From Candidatus Eiseniibacteriota bacterium (lineage in GTDB: Bacteria; Eisenbacteria; RBG-16-71-46): DNA of 64,000 nucleotides. This document shows positions 26,085 to 34,106 of the stretch, piece after piece. The notes below the pieces were generated by a model, which was not told the DNA's origin, ran no database searches, and was given only the letters and a program-made list of their open reading frames with translations. Numbering within the stretch: the stretch's first letter is position 1; each line of letters opens with the position of its first letter. The DNA lies in the NCBI GenBank assembly GCA_016178725.1, contig JACOSV010000054.1, forward strand, positions 1-64,000, in the 5' to 3' direction. Made by a program: the position numbers and the translations under genes.

Positions 26085-27116
26085 ATGCGGACTCTGCGTC
26101 TCTGCACGCTCGCCGCGCTGGTTCTGTCGCTCGCCACGGCCGGCGCCGCGAACGCGGGCATCGAGAACGCCGGCACGACGGCGGCGAACTTCCTCGCCCT
26201 CGGCGCGAACGCGCGGACACTCGCGATGGGCGGCGCGACGCTCGGCTTCGGCTCCGACCTCGGCGCCTCGTCGTGGAACGCGGCGGCGCTCGGCTGGGTC
26301 GAGTCGCCGGCGCTCGTGCTCTCGCACGCCGGGCTCGCGAACAGCACGCTGCAGGAGTGGGCGGGATTCGGCGGCCGCATGGGCGCGTCGGACATGCGCT
26401 GGGCCGTGACCGGGCTCTATCAGGGCGACGGATCGTTCGAGGGACGCGACGCGACCGGCGCCTCGACCGGCACGTTCTCGGCCTCGGACATGGCGATCGG
26501 CGGCATGCTCGCGCGGCAGTTCGGCGAGAACGTCACGGTCGGATTCGGCGCAAAATTCGTGGACGAGAAGCTCGCGACCGCGACCGGCTGGGGCGTCACG
26601 TTCGACGGCGGCCTGATGATGAAGCAGGGTCCGTTCGGCCTCGGCATCGCCGCCCAGAATCTCGGCGGCCAGATGCACTACGCGAACGCCGTCTACCGCT
26701 TTCCCAGCAACGTCGGCGCCGGCGTTTCGTGGACCGATCCCAACACCGGGCTGCGGCTGGCGGTCGACGCCAACTTCCCGAGCGCCTACTACCGCGACGT
26801 GCGCGCGGGCGTCGAGTGGATGTGGCACGACATGCTCGCGCTGCGCGCCGGCTACCGCGCCGAGATGGGCTCGGCCAACGACGCGTTGAGCGGCCCGACG
26901 TTCGGCGTCGGCGGCGGGCGGAACGGCATGTGGATGGACTACGGCTACCTGCTGTCGGGCAACGGCGAGGGTCAGCACCGTCTCGGGCTGCGGATGAACC
27001 TCGGGCACGTCGGCGACTCCTTCGGCCAGCACGACACGCCGACGCTGGTCGATCGTCCGAAGAACGATCCGAACATGATCGGCCCGCCGGTGCCGAAGCC
27101 TTCGAAGAAGCACTGA
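26085..27116 (+). CDS. PorV/PorQ-family outer-membrane protein
   Basis: The 343-residue beta-barrel protein belongs to the UPF0164/PorV-PorQ family related to FadL. ATG 26085 is preceded by AAGGAG at 6 nt and begins a signal peptide (CTLAALVLSLATAGAANA). The diagnostic start of the mature protein is visible: AGTTAANFLALGANARTLAMGG, followed by a SSWNAAALG segment and alternating barrel strands to the end (LGLRMNLG). PorV acts as a substrate shuttle in type IX secretion; in phyla without full T9SS the function of homologues is unclear. Position directly after two FN3 proteins suggests joint export. Confidence 0.85.
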   Translation: MRTLRLCTLAALVLSLATAGAANAGIENAGTTAANFLALGANARTLAMGGATLGFGSDLGASSWNAAALGWVESPALVLSHAGLANSTLQEWAGFGGRMGASDMRWAVTGLYQGDGSFEGRDATGASTGTFSASDMAIGGMLARQFGENVTVGFGAKFVDEKLATATGWGVTFDGGLMMKQGPFGLGIAAQNLGGQMHYANAVYRFPSNVGAGVSWTDPNTGLRLAVDANFPSAYYRDVRAGVEWMWHDMLALRAGYRAEMGSANDALSGPTFGVGGGRNGMWMDYGYLLSGNGEGQHRLGLRMNLGHVGDSFGQHDTPTLVDRPKNDPNMIGPPVPKPSKKH

Positions 27117-27138
27117 TCGGTCGCTCGCACGCTCGGGG

Positions 27139-27156
27139 GCCCGGCTTCGGCCGGGC
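27139..27156. terminator. Bidirectional hairpin terminator with TTCG loop
   Basis: GCCCGGC-TTCG-GCCGGGC is a perfect 7 bp stem with an ultra-stable tetraloop, placed between the convergent PorV-like and E1-alpha genes (stops at 27116 and 27172). There is no clear T run. Confidence 0.6.
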
Positions 27157-27171
27157 TCTCGGCGTTTCACG

Positions 27172-28296
27172 TCAGAGCGGGAAGGCGCCCTCGAACTTCG
27201 TGCCCTCGCCGACCGCGATCGCGTAACGCATCTGCTCGGCGAGCGAGCGCGGCATCTCGCGATAGACGTCGGCGAACATCGTCTCGATCGCGGGCGGCGG
27301 CAGCGCCTCGGCCTCCGCGATCGCCGCGCCGATCTCGGCGTTGATCTCCTCGGTCCAGCGCGCCTCGTCGCCGGCGTCGACGTGGCCGCACGCGGTGAGC
27401 CACGCACGGAAGCGATGGAGCGGATCCTGCCACTCCCACTCGGCGACCTGCGCCGCGTCGCGATAGCGCGTGGGGTCGTCGCTCGACGAGTGGCCGCCCA
27501 TGCGGAACGTCAGCGCCTCGACCAGCGTCGGTCCGTCGCCCTTGCGCGCGCGCGCGACCGCCTCGCGCGTCGCGGCGATCACAGCGAGGATGTCGTTCCC
27601 GTCCACGCGCTCGCCGGGGAACCCGTACGCGACCGACTTGATCGCGATGGACACCGACGCCGTCTGCCGCGCGAGCGGCACCGAGATCGCCCACTGGTTG
27701 TTCTGGCAGAAGAACACGAGCGGCAGCCTGAACACGCCGGCGAAGTTCGCGGCGGCGTGGAAGTCGCCGCTCGAGCTCGCGCCGTCGCCGAGGTAGCCCA
27801 TGCACACGACGTCGTGGCCGAGATGCCGCGCCGCCCACGCCGCGCCCATCGCGTGCGGGAGCTGCGTGCCGATCACCGATGACCACGCGACGGTGAGCAC
27901 CTTGCGGTCGCTGAAGTGGCAGGGCATCTGGCGCCCGAGGAGCACGTCGCCGCTGTTGCCGATGAGCTGGCAGACGATCTCGCGGATCGTCGTGCCCCGC
28001 CACAGCGAGACGCCCATCTCGCGCAGCGCCGGAAACACCCAGTCGGTGGGGCGCAGCGCGAACGCGGAGCCGGTGACCGCCGCCTCCTGTCCGGTCGCGG
28101 TGCCGTAGAAGCCGATGCGCCCCTGACGCTGGAGCGAGAGCATGCGCTGATCGAGCATGCGCATCATCACCATGTGCCGGAACAGCGCGCGCAGGTCGTC
28201 GCGCGCGAGCTCGGGCAGCGGCCCGACCGGGCGGCCGTCGGGGTCGAGACAGCGACGAAGCGGCGGCGTCAAGTGATGTCTCCGGCGTCGAGCCAC
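27172..28296 (-). CDS. Branched-chain/pyruvate-type 2-oxoacid dehydrogenase E1 alpha subunit
   Basis: This is the thiamine-diphosphate-binding alpha subunit of an E1 component (374 residues). The ThDP motif runs from GDGASSSGDFHAAANFAGV to NNQWAISVPL, and the regulatory-loop-like SSSDDPTRYR follows. The FYGTATGQEAAVTGSAFAL region and overall length favour the branched-chain (BCKDH) E1-alpha family over PDH E1-alpha. The frame opens with GTG 28296, overlapping the end of E2 by 28 bp; TTG 28272 would make a TTGA overlap with the E2 stop and is a possible true start. It is the last gene of the operon. E3 is not in the window. Confidence 0.88.
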   Translation of the reverse strand: MARRRRHHLTPPLRRCLDPDGRPVGPLPELARDDLRALFRHMVMMRMLDQRMLSLQRQGRIGFYGTATGQEAAVTGSAFALRPTDWVFPALREMGVSLWRGTTIREIVCQLIGNSGDVLLGRQMPCHFSDRKVLTVAWSSVIGTQLPHAMGAAWAARHLGHDVVCMGYLGDGASSSGDFHAAANFAGVFRLPLVFFCQNNQWAISVPLARQTASVSIAIKSVAYGFPGERVDGNDILAVIAATREAVARARKGDGPTLVEALTFRMGGHSSSDDPTRYRDAAQVAEWEWQDPLHRFRAWLTACGHVDAGDEARWTEEINAEIGAAIAEAEALPPPAIETMFADVYREMPRSLAEQMRYAIAVGEGTKFEGAFPL

Positions 28297-29366
28297 GGGC
28301 CCGGCTCCGCGAGCCGCGCGATCACGGCGTAGAGGAAGTCCGCGCCGACCGCGCCGTCCACGACGCGATGGTCGAGCGAGAGCGAGAGATTGGTCATCTC
28401 GCGCGCCACGATCGCGTCGTCCACCACGACGGGCTTCTTCTTCACCTCGTGAAGGCCGAGGATCGCCACCTGCGGGTGATGGATGATCGGCGTCGCGAGC
28501 AGGCCGCCCCTGGCGCCGGTGCTGGTCACGGTGAACGTCGCGCCCTTGAGATCGGCGAGCGCAATCGATCCGTCGCGCGCGGCGGCGGCGAGCCGCTTGA
28601 TCTCGGCCGCGATCGACAGCAGCGGCCGGCGGTCCACGTCGCGCACCACCGGCACCGTCAGGCCGTCGGCCGTGGCGGTCGCAAAGCCGACGTGGAGGTC
28701 GCGGTGGAGCACGATCTCCTGCGCCGCGTCGTCGAGGCGGGCGTTGAGCAGCGGGAACGCGCGCAGCGGGTCGACCAGCGCCTTGATGACGTACGCGAGG
28801 TAGGTGAGGCCCTGGGCCGCCTCGCCGCGGCGTGCGCGCGCGTCACGCAGGTGCGCGGCGACGGCGCTCATGTCGCACTCGGCGACGAACGTGAAATGGG
28901 CGGCGGTGTCGAGCGAGCGGCGCATGGCCTCGGCGATCGTGCGGCGCAGGCCGCGCAGCGGGATGCGCTGCTCGGCGCCCCCCCGAGGAGCAGGTCCCCC
29001 CGTCGCGGCTCGCCGGACGTCGTCGCTCGTAATCCTTCCGCCGGGTCCGGTGCCGGGCACGCGCTCGAGCGCGACGCCGAGCTCGCGCGCGATCTGGCGT
29101 ACCGCCGGCGTCGCCGTCGCGCCGTCGCCGGCGACGGCGATCGCGACCAGCACCGTGCCGACCGGCACGACCTTGCCCTCTTCGACCAGCAGCGCCGCGA
29201 TCGTGCCCGCGCGCGGCGAGGGGATCTCGACGTTCGCCTTGTCGGTCATCACCTCGACCAGCGGCTGGTCCTCGCGCACGGTGTCGCCCGGCTTCACCAG
29301 CCAGCGCACGATCTCGCCTTCGGCCACGCCTTCGCCGATGTCCGGGAGCTTCACCTCGAAGGGCAT
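28269..29366 (-). CDS. 2-oxoacid dehydrogenase E2 (dihydrolipoyl acyltransferase)
   Basis: The 365-residue E2 core carries one lipoyl domain (about 1-75; the lipoyl-Lys in VMTDKANVEIPSP), a peripheral-subunit binding domain (RQIARELGVALERVPGTGPG, about 90-125) and the catalytic acyltransferase domain with the active-site motif LDHRVVDGAVGADFL. It transfers the acyl group made by E1 to CoA. It starts at ATG 29366 with AAAGGA 8 nt upstream. The single lipoyl domain and the E1 type suggest branched-chain substrates. It sits 2 bp after the lipoprotein gene, so it is cotranscribed with it. Confidence 0.92.
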   Translation of the reverse strand: MPFEVKLPDIGEGVAEGEIVRWLVKPGDTVREDQPLVEVMTDKANVEIPSPRAGTIAALLVEEGKVVPVGTVLVAIAVAGDGATATPAVRQIARELGVALERVPGTGPGGRITSDDVRRAATGGPAPRGGAEQRIPLRGLRRTIAEAMRRSLDTAAHFTFVAECDMSAVAAHLRDARARRGEAAQGLTYLAYVIKALVDPLRAFPLLNARLDDAAQEIVLHRDLHVGFATATADGLTVPVVRDVDRRPLLSIAAEIKRLAAAARDGSIALADLKGATFTVTSTGARGGLLATPIIHHPQVAILGLHEVKKKPVVVDDAIVAREMTNLSLSLDHRVVDGAVGADFLYAVIARLAEPGPWLDAGDIT

Positions 29367-29368
29367 CG

Positions 29369-30034
29369 TCACGGTCCTTTCACGATCACTTCGGCGCGGC
29401 GCTCGCTGGCGGTCGTGAGCGTGGCGACGTACCAGCCGTTGGCGACCGCGGCCGCAGTGTCGTCGGTGCCGTCCCAGTTCAGCACCCACGGGCCGGCGGT
29501 GAAGCTCCGGCTGGCGAGCGTGCGGACGCGCGTCCCGGCCAGCGTCGAGATCTGGATCGTCACGTTCGCGTCCGCGGCGAGCGTGAACGCGATCGCCGTC
29601 TGCACCGTGAACGGATTGGGCGCCGCCTTGAGATCGCCGGAGCGCCGCACGACCAGCGTGTCGGTGAGCGCCTGGTCGGCGTCGCGGACCTGGAAGATCC
29701 GCGTCGAATCGGTCGGGACGCCCGCGACCTCGGCCGACGTCTCGTATGTGCCGTTGAGCGCACGGAACAGGTACTGCCCCGACACGGTGCGCGTCGAGTC
29801 GGCCGTGCCCAGCAGGCGCACCTTGACGCTGTCGGGTCCGTAGAGCGCGCGCACGCCGAGCGGGTTGCCGGCGGCATCGGCGAGCGCGGCCACGATCTTC
29901 AAGTAGCCGACCACCAGATAGTGGAACGGGTACGGCGTCACCGGCGACGAGCACGCGCCGGCGCCGAGCGCGATCAGCGCGAACACGAGAACCGTCCATC
30001 GCATCCTGCGTCGCAACGTCCCGCGGCGAGTCAT
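29369..30034 (-). CDS. Lipoprotein with FlgD-like C-terminal domain inside the dehydrogenase operon
   Basis: The 221-residue protein starts with a lipoprotein signal (VLVFALIALGAGAC; Cys is the predicted lipidation site). A short carboxypeptidase-regulatory-like beta domain follows (GNPLGVRALYGPDSVKVRLL), then a FlgD-like Ig module (AAPNPFTVQTAIAFTLAAD, then VLNWDGTDDTAAAVANGWYV). AGGAG lies 5 nt before ATG 30034. It is cotranscribed between E1-beta (8 bp away) and E2 (2 bp away). Such a surface lipoprotein has no evident role in oxoacid oxidation, so the placement is odd; an insertion into the operon is the simplest reading. Confidence 0.75.
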   Translation of the reverse strand: MTRRGTLRRRMRWTVLVFALIALGAGACSSPVTPYPFHYLVVGYLKIVAALADAAGNPLGVRALYGPDSVKVRLLGTADSTRTVSGQYLFRALNGTYETSAEVAGVPTDSTRIFQVRDADQALTDTLVVRRSGDLKAAPNPFTVQTAIAFTLAADANVTIQISTLAGTRVRTLASRSFTAGPWVLNWDGTDDTAAAVANGWYVATLTTASERRAEVIVKGP

Positions 30035-30042
30035 CCGTGCTC

Positions 30043-31020
30043 CTAGGCGAAGGTCATCGCGTGCTCGATCGCGCGCAGCGTGCGCGGCGCGTCGGGCAGG
30101 TAGCTGTGCTCGAGCGTGTACGGGAACGGCGTGTCGTAGCCGGTGACCCGCAGCACCGGCGCCTGCAGCGACGTGAGCGCCTGCTCGGCGATCAGCGCCG
30201 CGAGCTCGGCGCCGTAGCCGCAGGTGCGCGGCGCTTCGTGCAGGATCACGACGCGACCGGTGCGCCGCACGCTCGCGAGCACGGCATCGGTGTCGAGCGG
30301 GGCGAGCGTGCGCAGATCGACGACCTCGACCGACCAGCCGCGCGCCCCGGCCGCCTCCGCGGCCTCGACCGCCACCGGCACCATCGCGCCGTACGCGAGC
30401 ACCGTGCAGTGCTCGCCGGAGCGCGCGACCCGCGCGCGGCCAAGCGGGACGGTGAACGCTCCTTCGGCCACGTCCTCGCGCGTCGAGCGGTAGAGCCGCT
30501 TCGGCTCGAGGAAGATCACCGGGTCGTCACCGGCGAGGGCCGCGAGCAGGAGGCCCTTCGCGTCCGACGGCGTCGCGGGGATCACGACCGTGAGCCCGGC
30601 CGTGTGGCAGAAGTAGGCCTCGGGGCTCTGCGAGTGATAGAGCCCGCCCTTGATTCCGCCGCCGTACGGCGCGCGCACGACCACCGGACACGCGTACTGG
30701 CCGGCCGAGCGCCAGCGGAGCTTCGCCATCTCGGAGACGATCTGGTCGAACGCGGGATAGATGAAGTCCACGAACTGGATCTCGGCGATGGGTTTGAGCC
30801 CGTACATCGCCATGCCGATCGCGCCGCCGACGATCCCGTTCTCGGCGAGCGGCGTGTCCACGACGCGTTGCTCGCCGAACTCGGCCTGGAGGCCCTCGGT
30901 GACGCGAAACACGCCGCCGGCCTTACCGATGTCCTCGCCGAGCAGCACGACGCGGGGATCCTCGCGCAGCGCGATGCGCAGCGCGTCCTGGATGGCCTGC
31001 ACCATGGTCATCGCGGGCAT
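30043..31020 (-). CDS. Branched-chain/pyruvate-type 2-oxoacid dehydrogenase E1 beta subunit
   Basis: The 325-residue E1-beta (transketolase-like Pyr domain plus C-terminal domain) starts at ATG 31020 (MPAMTMVQAIQDALRIAL), with GGAG 7 nt upstream. The ORF-track start at 31173 adds an unlikely Arg/Pro-rich extension. Family motifs are VVLLGEDIGKAGGVFRVTEGL, VDTPLAENGIVGGAIGMAM and the acceptor-site Glu/His region PYGGGIKGGLYHSQSPEAYF. It forms the alpha2beta2 E1 with the protein at 27172. The gene order beta-lipoprotein-E2-alpha is the reverse of the usual alpha-beta-E2. Confidence 0.92.
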   Translation of the reverse strand: MPAMTMVQAIQDALRIALREDPRVVLLGEDIGKAGGVFRVTEGLQAEFGEQRVVDTPLAENGIVGGAIGMAMYGLKPIAEIQFVDFIYPAFDQIVSEMAKLRWRSAGQYACPVVVRAPYGGGIKGGLYHSQSPEAYFCHTAGLTVVIPATPSDAKGLLLAALAGDDPVIFLEPKRLYRSTREDVAEGAFTVPLGRARVARSGEHCTVLAYGAMVPVAVEAAEAAGARGWSVEVVDLRTLAPLDTDAVLASVRRTGRVVILHEAPRTCGYGAELAALIAEQALTSLQAPVLRVTGYDTPFPYTLEHSYLPDAPRTLRAIEHAMTFA

Positions 31021-31050
31021 GCGGGAGCTCCGGACCGTGAAGGACGCGGC

Positions 31051-31080
31051 AGCGTAGCCGACGCGTCCGCGAGCGGGCAA
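31051..31080 (-). promoter_or_regulatory. Candidate promoter of the 2-oxoacid dehydrogenase operon
   Basis: On the minus strand TTGCCC (31075-31080) and TACGCT (31051-31056), 18 bp apart, precede E1-beta by about 30 bp. Matches are four and three of six, so this is only a candidate. Confidence 0.35.
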
Positions 31081-31106
31081 CTCGCGCGGCGGGCGGCGAT
31101 CGTCTG

Positions 31107-31298
31107 GGCGAGGGGTGGGCGACGCTCCGCTCCTCGCGGGGGCCCGTCGCGACACTCGGTCGCGACCACGCAACGCCCGGGCCGGCGTTCATGCCGCGCC
31201 CTCGCATCGCTCTCGCCCCGACTCGTCGCGGAGGTCGCCCGCCCCTCGCCGTGAGGCCAGCGCCCCGACTCGTCGCGGAGCGTCGCCCACCCCTCGCC
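31107..31298. repeat. Intergenic repeat family: two direct copies and one inverted copy
   Basis: The motif GCGGAGCGTCGCCCACCCCT (continuing CGCC) at 31275-31298 has a perfect 24 bp inverted partner at 31107-31130. It also has a near-identical direct partner at 31228-31250, within a longer direct repeat that starts CGCCCCGACTCGTCGCGGAG (31214-31250 and 31261-31298). Between them the palindromic octamer GTCGCGAC occurs twice (31146-31153, 31159-31166). The whole 31021-31353 gap holds this repeat, the E1-beta promoter side and the metal-regulator operators. Confidence 0.7.
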
Positions 31299-31303
31299 TA
31301 CGA

Positions 31304-31327
31304 TTGGTCAACGTTAGCCTTGACCAA
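31304..31327. promoter_or_regulatory. Operator-like inverted repeat 1 upstream of metal regulator
   Basis: TTGGTCAA-8 bp-TTGACCAA (31304-31311/31320-31327) is a perfect inverted repeat. Its right arm overlaps the best -35 candidate (TTGACC, 31320-31325), so a bound regulator would block RNA polymerase. Confidence 0.55.
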
Positions 31328-31332
31328 CGCCT

Positions 31333-31352
31333 GACTTAGCCTAGACTAAGTC
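31333..31352. promoter_or_regulatory. DtxR/MntR-type operator 2, over the -10 box
   Basis: GACTTAG-CCTAGA-CTAAGTC is a perfect 7 bp inverted repeat whose ACTTAGnCTAnnCTAAGT form resembles DtxR-family iron/manganese boxes. It covers the -10 candidate TAGACT (31342-31347, 16 bp after TTGACC) and ends one base before the ATG at 31354. Transcription would therefore start at or next to the ATG, leaving no room for a Shine-Dalgarno (a leaderless mRNA). Confidence 0.6.
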
Positions 31353-31353
31353 C

Positions 31354-32012
31354 ATGCCCGCGACGATGACACGATCGCGCCAGGACTATCTCAAGGCGCT
31401 CTACGCGCTCGCGCCGCCCGCCGCCGGGCGTGGGGCCCGCGCGGCCGTCGCGCCCTCGCGCCCCGCGCAGCGCCTCGGCGTCTCGGCGCCCTCCGTCACG
31501 CACATGCTCGCGCGCCTCGCCCGCGAGCGGCCCGTGACGCAGGCCGGCGCGAGGCGCTGCGCGTGCCGCGGCGCCACCGCATCCTCGAGACGTTTCTCGT
31601 GCGCGTGCTCGGCTTCGACTGGGCCGAGGTCCACGCCGACGCCGAGGTGCTCGAGCACCACATCAGCGACCGCGTGCTCGCGGCGATCGACCGGATCATG
31701 GGCCACCCGGTCGAGGACCCGCACGGACATCCGATCCCGGACCGTAGCGGCCGCGTGCGCCGGCGCCGGCTCGCGCCGTTGAGCACGCTGCCGCCAGGTG
31801 CGCGCGCCGTGGTCCGCGAGATCCACGACGCCGACGGCCGCCGCATGGGACGTTGGAAGGACGCGGGCCTCGTGCCGGGCGCCGCCGTGCGCATGCGCGA
31901 GGTGCACCCGCTCGACGACGTGTTCGTGATCGCGATCGGCCGGCGCCGCGTTGTGACCGGTAGCGAGGGGCTCGAGGGCATTCTGGTCCAGCCGGCGCGG
32001 AGGCGCGCGTGA
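31354..32012 (+). pseudogene. DtxR/MntR-family metal-dependent repressor, frameshifted
   Basis: The gene encodes a metal-sensing repressor of the iron/manganese (DtxR/MntR) family, split over two frames. Frame 1 (from ATG 31354) gives the winged-helix start (SRQDYLKALYAL, then QRLGVSAPSVTHMLARLARE). At about 31548 one base appears to be missing; the continuation in frame 2 reads EALRVPRRHRILETFLVRVLGFDW, with the metal-ligand helix residues HRxLE and LEHHISDRV, and an FeoA/SH3-like C-terminal domain. The wing between RERPV and TQAG is also about ten residues shorter than usual. Either the gene is decayed or the sequence has errors. It overlaps the Nramp start by GTGA and sits behind two operators, so the pair is one regulated unit. 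Confidence 0.7.
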
Positions 32013-34027
32013 CGCGCGAACCCGGCGCCGCGCGGCCGGCGCATGGAGCCTCGTCCGGCGCGGCGTCCGCGGAGCCGGTCTCGCTCTCCGAAGTCCATCG
32101 CACGGTCCCGATCCCCGCCGGCAATTGGCTGCGCCGCATGCTGGCCTTCGCCGGCCCCGCGTACCTCGTGAGCGTCGGCTACATGGACCCCGGCAACTGG
32201 GCCACCGATCTCGCCGGCGGCGCGCGCTTCGGCTATCAGCTGCTCTGGGTGCTGCTCATGAGCAACCTGATGGCCGTGCTGCTGCAGACGCTCGCCGCGC
32301 GCCTCGGCGTCGTGACCGGCAAGGATCTCGCGCAGGCGTGCCGCGACTACTACCCGCGCTGGCTCTCGTTCCCGCTCTGGATCCTGTGCGAGATCGCGAT
32401 CGTCGCGTGCGATCTGGCCGAGGTGCTCGGCGCCGCGATCGGCATGAAGCTGTTGTTCGGTATCCCGCTCCTGATCGGCGTCGCGATCACCGCGCTCGAC
32501 GTGCTGCTGCTGCTCGCGCTGTCACGGCTCGGCATGCGGCGGCTCGAGGCGATCATCGTCATGCTCATCGCCACGATCGGCGGGTGCTTCGCGGTCGAGA
32601 TGCTGCTCTCGCGGCCCGACGTGGCGGCGATGCTCGCGCACCTGATCCCCCGCGACGTGAACGGGGCGCTCTCGCTCGTGCGCCGCGATCCCGCGGGCGG
32701 CGTCTCGCTGCTCGGCCTCGACCACGGCTCGCTCTACGTCGCGATGGGGATCCTCGGCGCGACCGTGATGCCGCACAACCTCTACCTCCACAGCGCGCTG
32801 GTGCAGAGCCGCGACGTCGAGCGCTCGGAGGCGGGGAAGCGGCAGGCCTGCCAGATGAACATGGTGGACTCGGTCGTGGCGCTCAACTGCGCGTTCTTCG
32901 TCAACGCCGCGATCCTCGTGCTCGCGGCCGCCGTGTTCCACACGAGCGGGCACCGCGACGTCGCGCGGCTCGAAGACGCGCACCGCCTGCTCGCCCCGCT
33001 GCTCGGCACCACGCTCGCGTCGGTGCTGTTCGCCGTGGCGCTGCTCTCCTCGGGGCAGGCGAGCACGATCACCGGCACGCTCGCCGGCCAGATCGTGATG
33101 GAGGGATTCCTGCGCATCCGCATCCGGCCGTGGCTCCGGCGGCTCATCAGCCGCGGGCTCGCGATCGTGCCCGCGGCGGTGTTCATCGCGCTCCGCGGCG
33201 CCGGCGCGGTGGACGACCTGCTCGTGCTCTCGCAGGTCGTGTTGAGCCTCCAGCTCGCGTTCGCGGTCGTGCCGCTCATCCGCTTCACCAGCGACCGCCG
33301 CACGATGGGCGTGTTCGCCAACCCGCCGTGGATCGTCGCGCTCGCCTTCCTCACCGCGGCGGCGATCCTCGGGCTCAATGCGAGCCTCGTCGCCGAGCAG
33401 GTCGCGGCGTGGCTCGCGGCCGGCGGCGCGGCCGCGGCATGGACGCGCTTCGCCGTGCTGCCGGCGATCGCGGCGCTGGCGGTCGTACTCGCCTACGTCG
33501 TTGTCGCGCCGCCCGCCGCGCGCCTCGCGCCCGCGCTCGAGGCGCCGCCGCCCGCGGCGCCCGGTGCTGCCGGCGCGGTGCGGCAGGCCGCGGCGGACGA
33601 GCCGGCGCGCACGGTCGCCGTCGCGCTCGAGCTCGGGCCCGCCGACCGCGACGTGCTCGAGCACGTGCGCACGCGCGAGCTCACGAGCCGCACGCGCCTC
33701 GTCCTGCTCCACGTCGTCGAGAGCGCCGCGGGACGCTACCTCGGACCCGAGACGTCGGACCTCGAGGCGCGCGAGGACCGGGCGACGCTCGAGGAGACGG
33801 CCGACGAGTTCCGCGCCCGCGGCATCGCGACCGACGTGCGTCTCGGCTTCGGCGATCCGACGCGCGAGCTGGCGCGCATGGTCCACGAGGTCGGCGCCGA
33901 TCTCGTGATCACCGGCTCGCACGGCCATCGCCTGTTCGGCGATCTGCTCTTCGGCGCGACCGTCTCGGGGCTGCGCCACCGCGTGCGCTGCCCGGTTCTC
34001 ATGGTGCGTCAGCGCCGGCGCCCCTGA
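32009..34027 (+). CDS. mntH: Nramp divalent-metal transporter fused to a universal stress (UspA) domain
   Basis: This is a proton-coupled Mn/Fe importer of the Nramp family with an extra cytosolic domain (672 residues). Residues ~40-510 hold the transporter: the TM1 motif DPGNW (60-64), the TM6 motif MPHNLYLHS and about eleven to twelve helices. After an Ala/Pro linker, residues ~535-668 form a UspA fold (RTVAVALELGPADRDVLEHV, then the nucleotide-loop form GSHGHRLFGDLLFGA and final CPVLMVR). Usp domains in this class may bind ATP or AMP, so transport may be tied to energy state; this is inference. GTG 32009 overlaps the regulator stop, and the operators upstream predict repression by Mn or Fe. 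Confidence 0.88.
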   Translation: MTREPGAARPAHGASSGAASAEPVSLSEVHRTVPIPAGNWLRRMLAFAGPAYLVSVGYMDPGNWATDLAGGARFGYQLLWVLLMSNLMAVLLQTLAARLGVVTGKDLAQACRDYYPRWLSFPLWILCEIAIVACDLAEVLGAAIGMKLLFGIPLLIGVAITALDVLLLLALSRLGMRRLEAIIVMLIATIGGCFAVEMLLSRPDVAAMLAHLIPRDVNGALSLVRRDPAGGVSLLGLDHGSLYVAMGILGATVMPHNLYLHSALVQSRDVERSEAGKRQACQMNMVDSVVALNCAFFVNAAILVLAAAVFHTSGHRDVARLEDAHRLLAPLLGTTLASVLFAVALLSSGQASTITGTLAGQIVMEGFLRIRIRPWLRRLISRGLAIVPAAVFIALRGAGAVDDLLVLSQVVLSLQLAFAVVPLIRFTSDRRTMGVFANPPWIVALAFLTAAAILGLNASLVAEQVAAWLAAGGAAAAWTRFAVLPAIAALAVVLAYVVVAPPAARLAPALEAPPPAAPGAAGAVRQAAADEPARTVAVALELGPADRDVLEHVRTRELTSRTRLVLLHVVESAAGRYLGPETSDLEAREDRATLEETADEFRARGIATDVRLGFGDPTRELARMVHEVGADLVITGSHGHRLFGDLLFGATVSGLRHRVRCPVLMVRQRRRP

Positions 34028-34106
34028 TGGTCCCCGCCTTGCAAATCCCGGGGGGCGTCGGCACCCTTGAATGCATGGCGAGCGGCGCGAGGCGGGGGAG
34101 CGGCGC

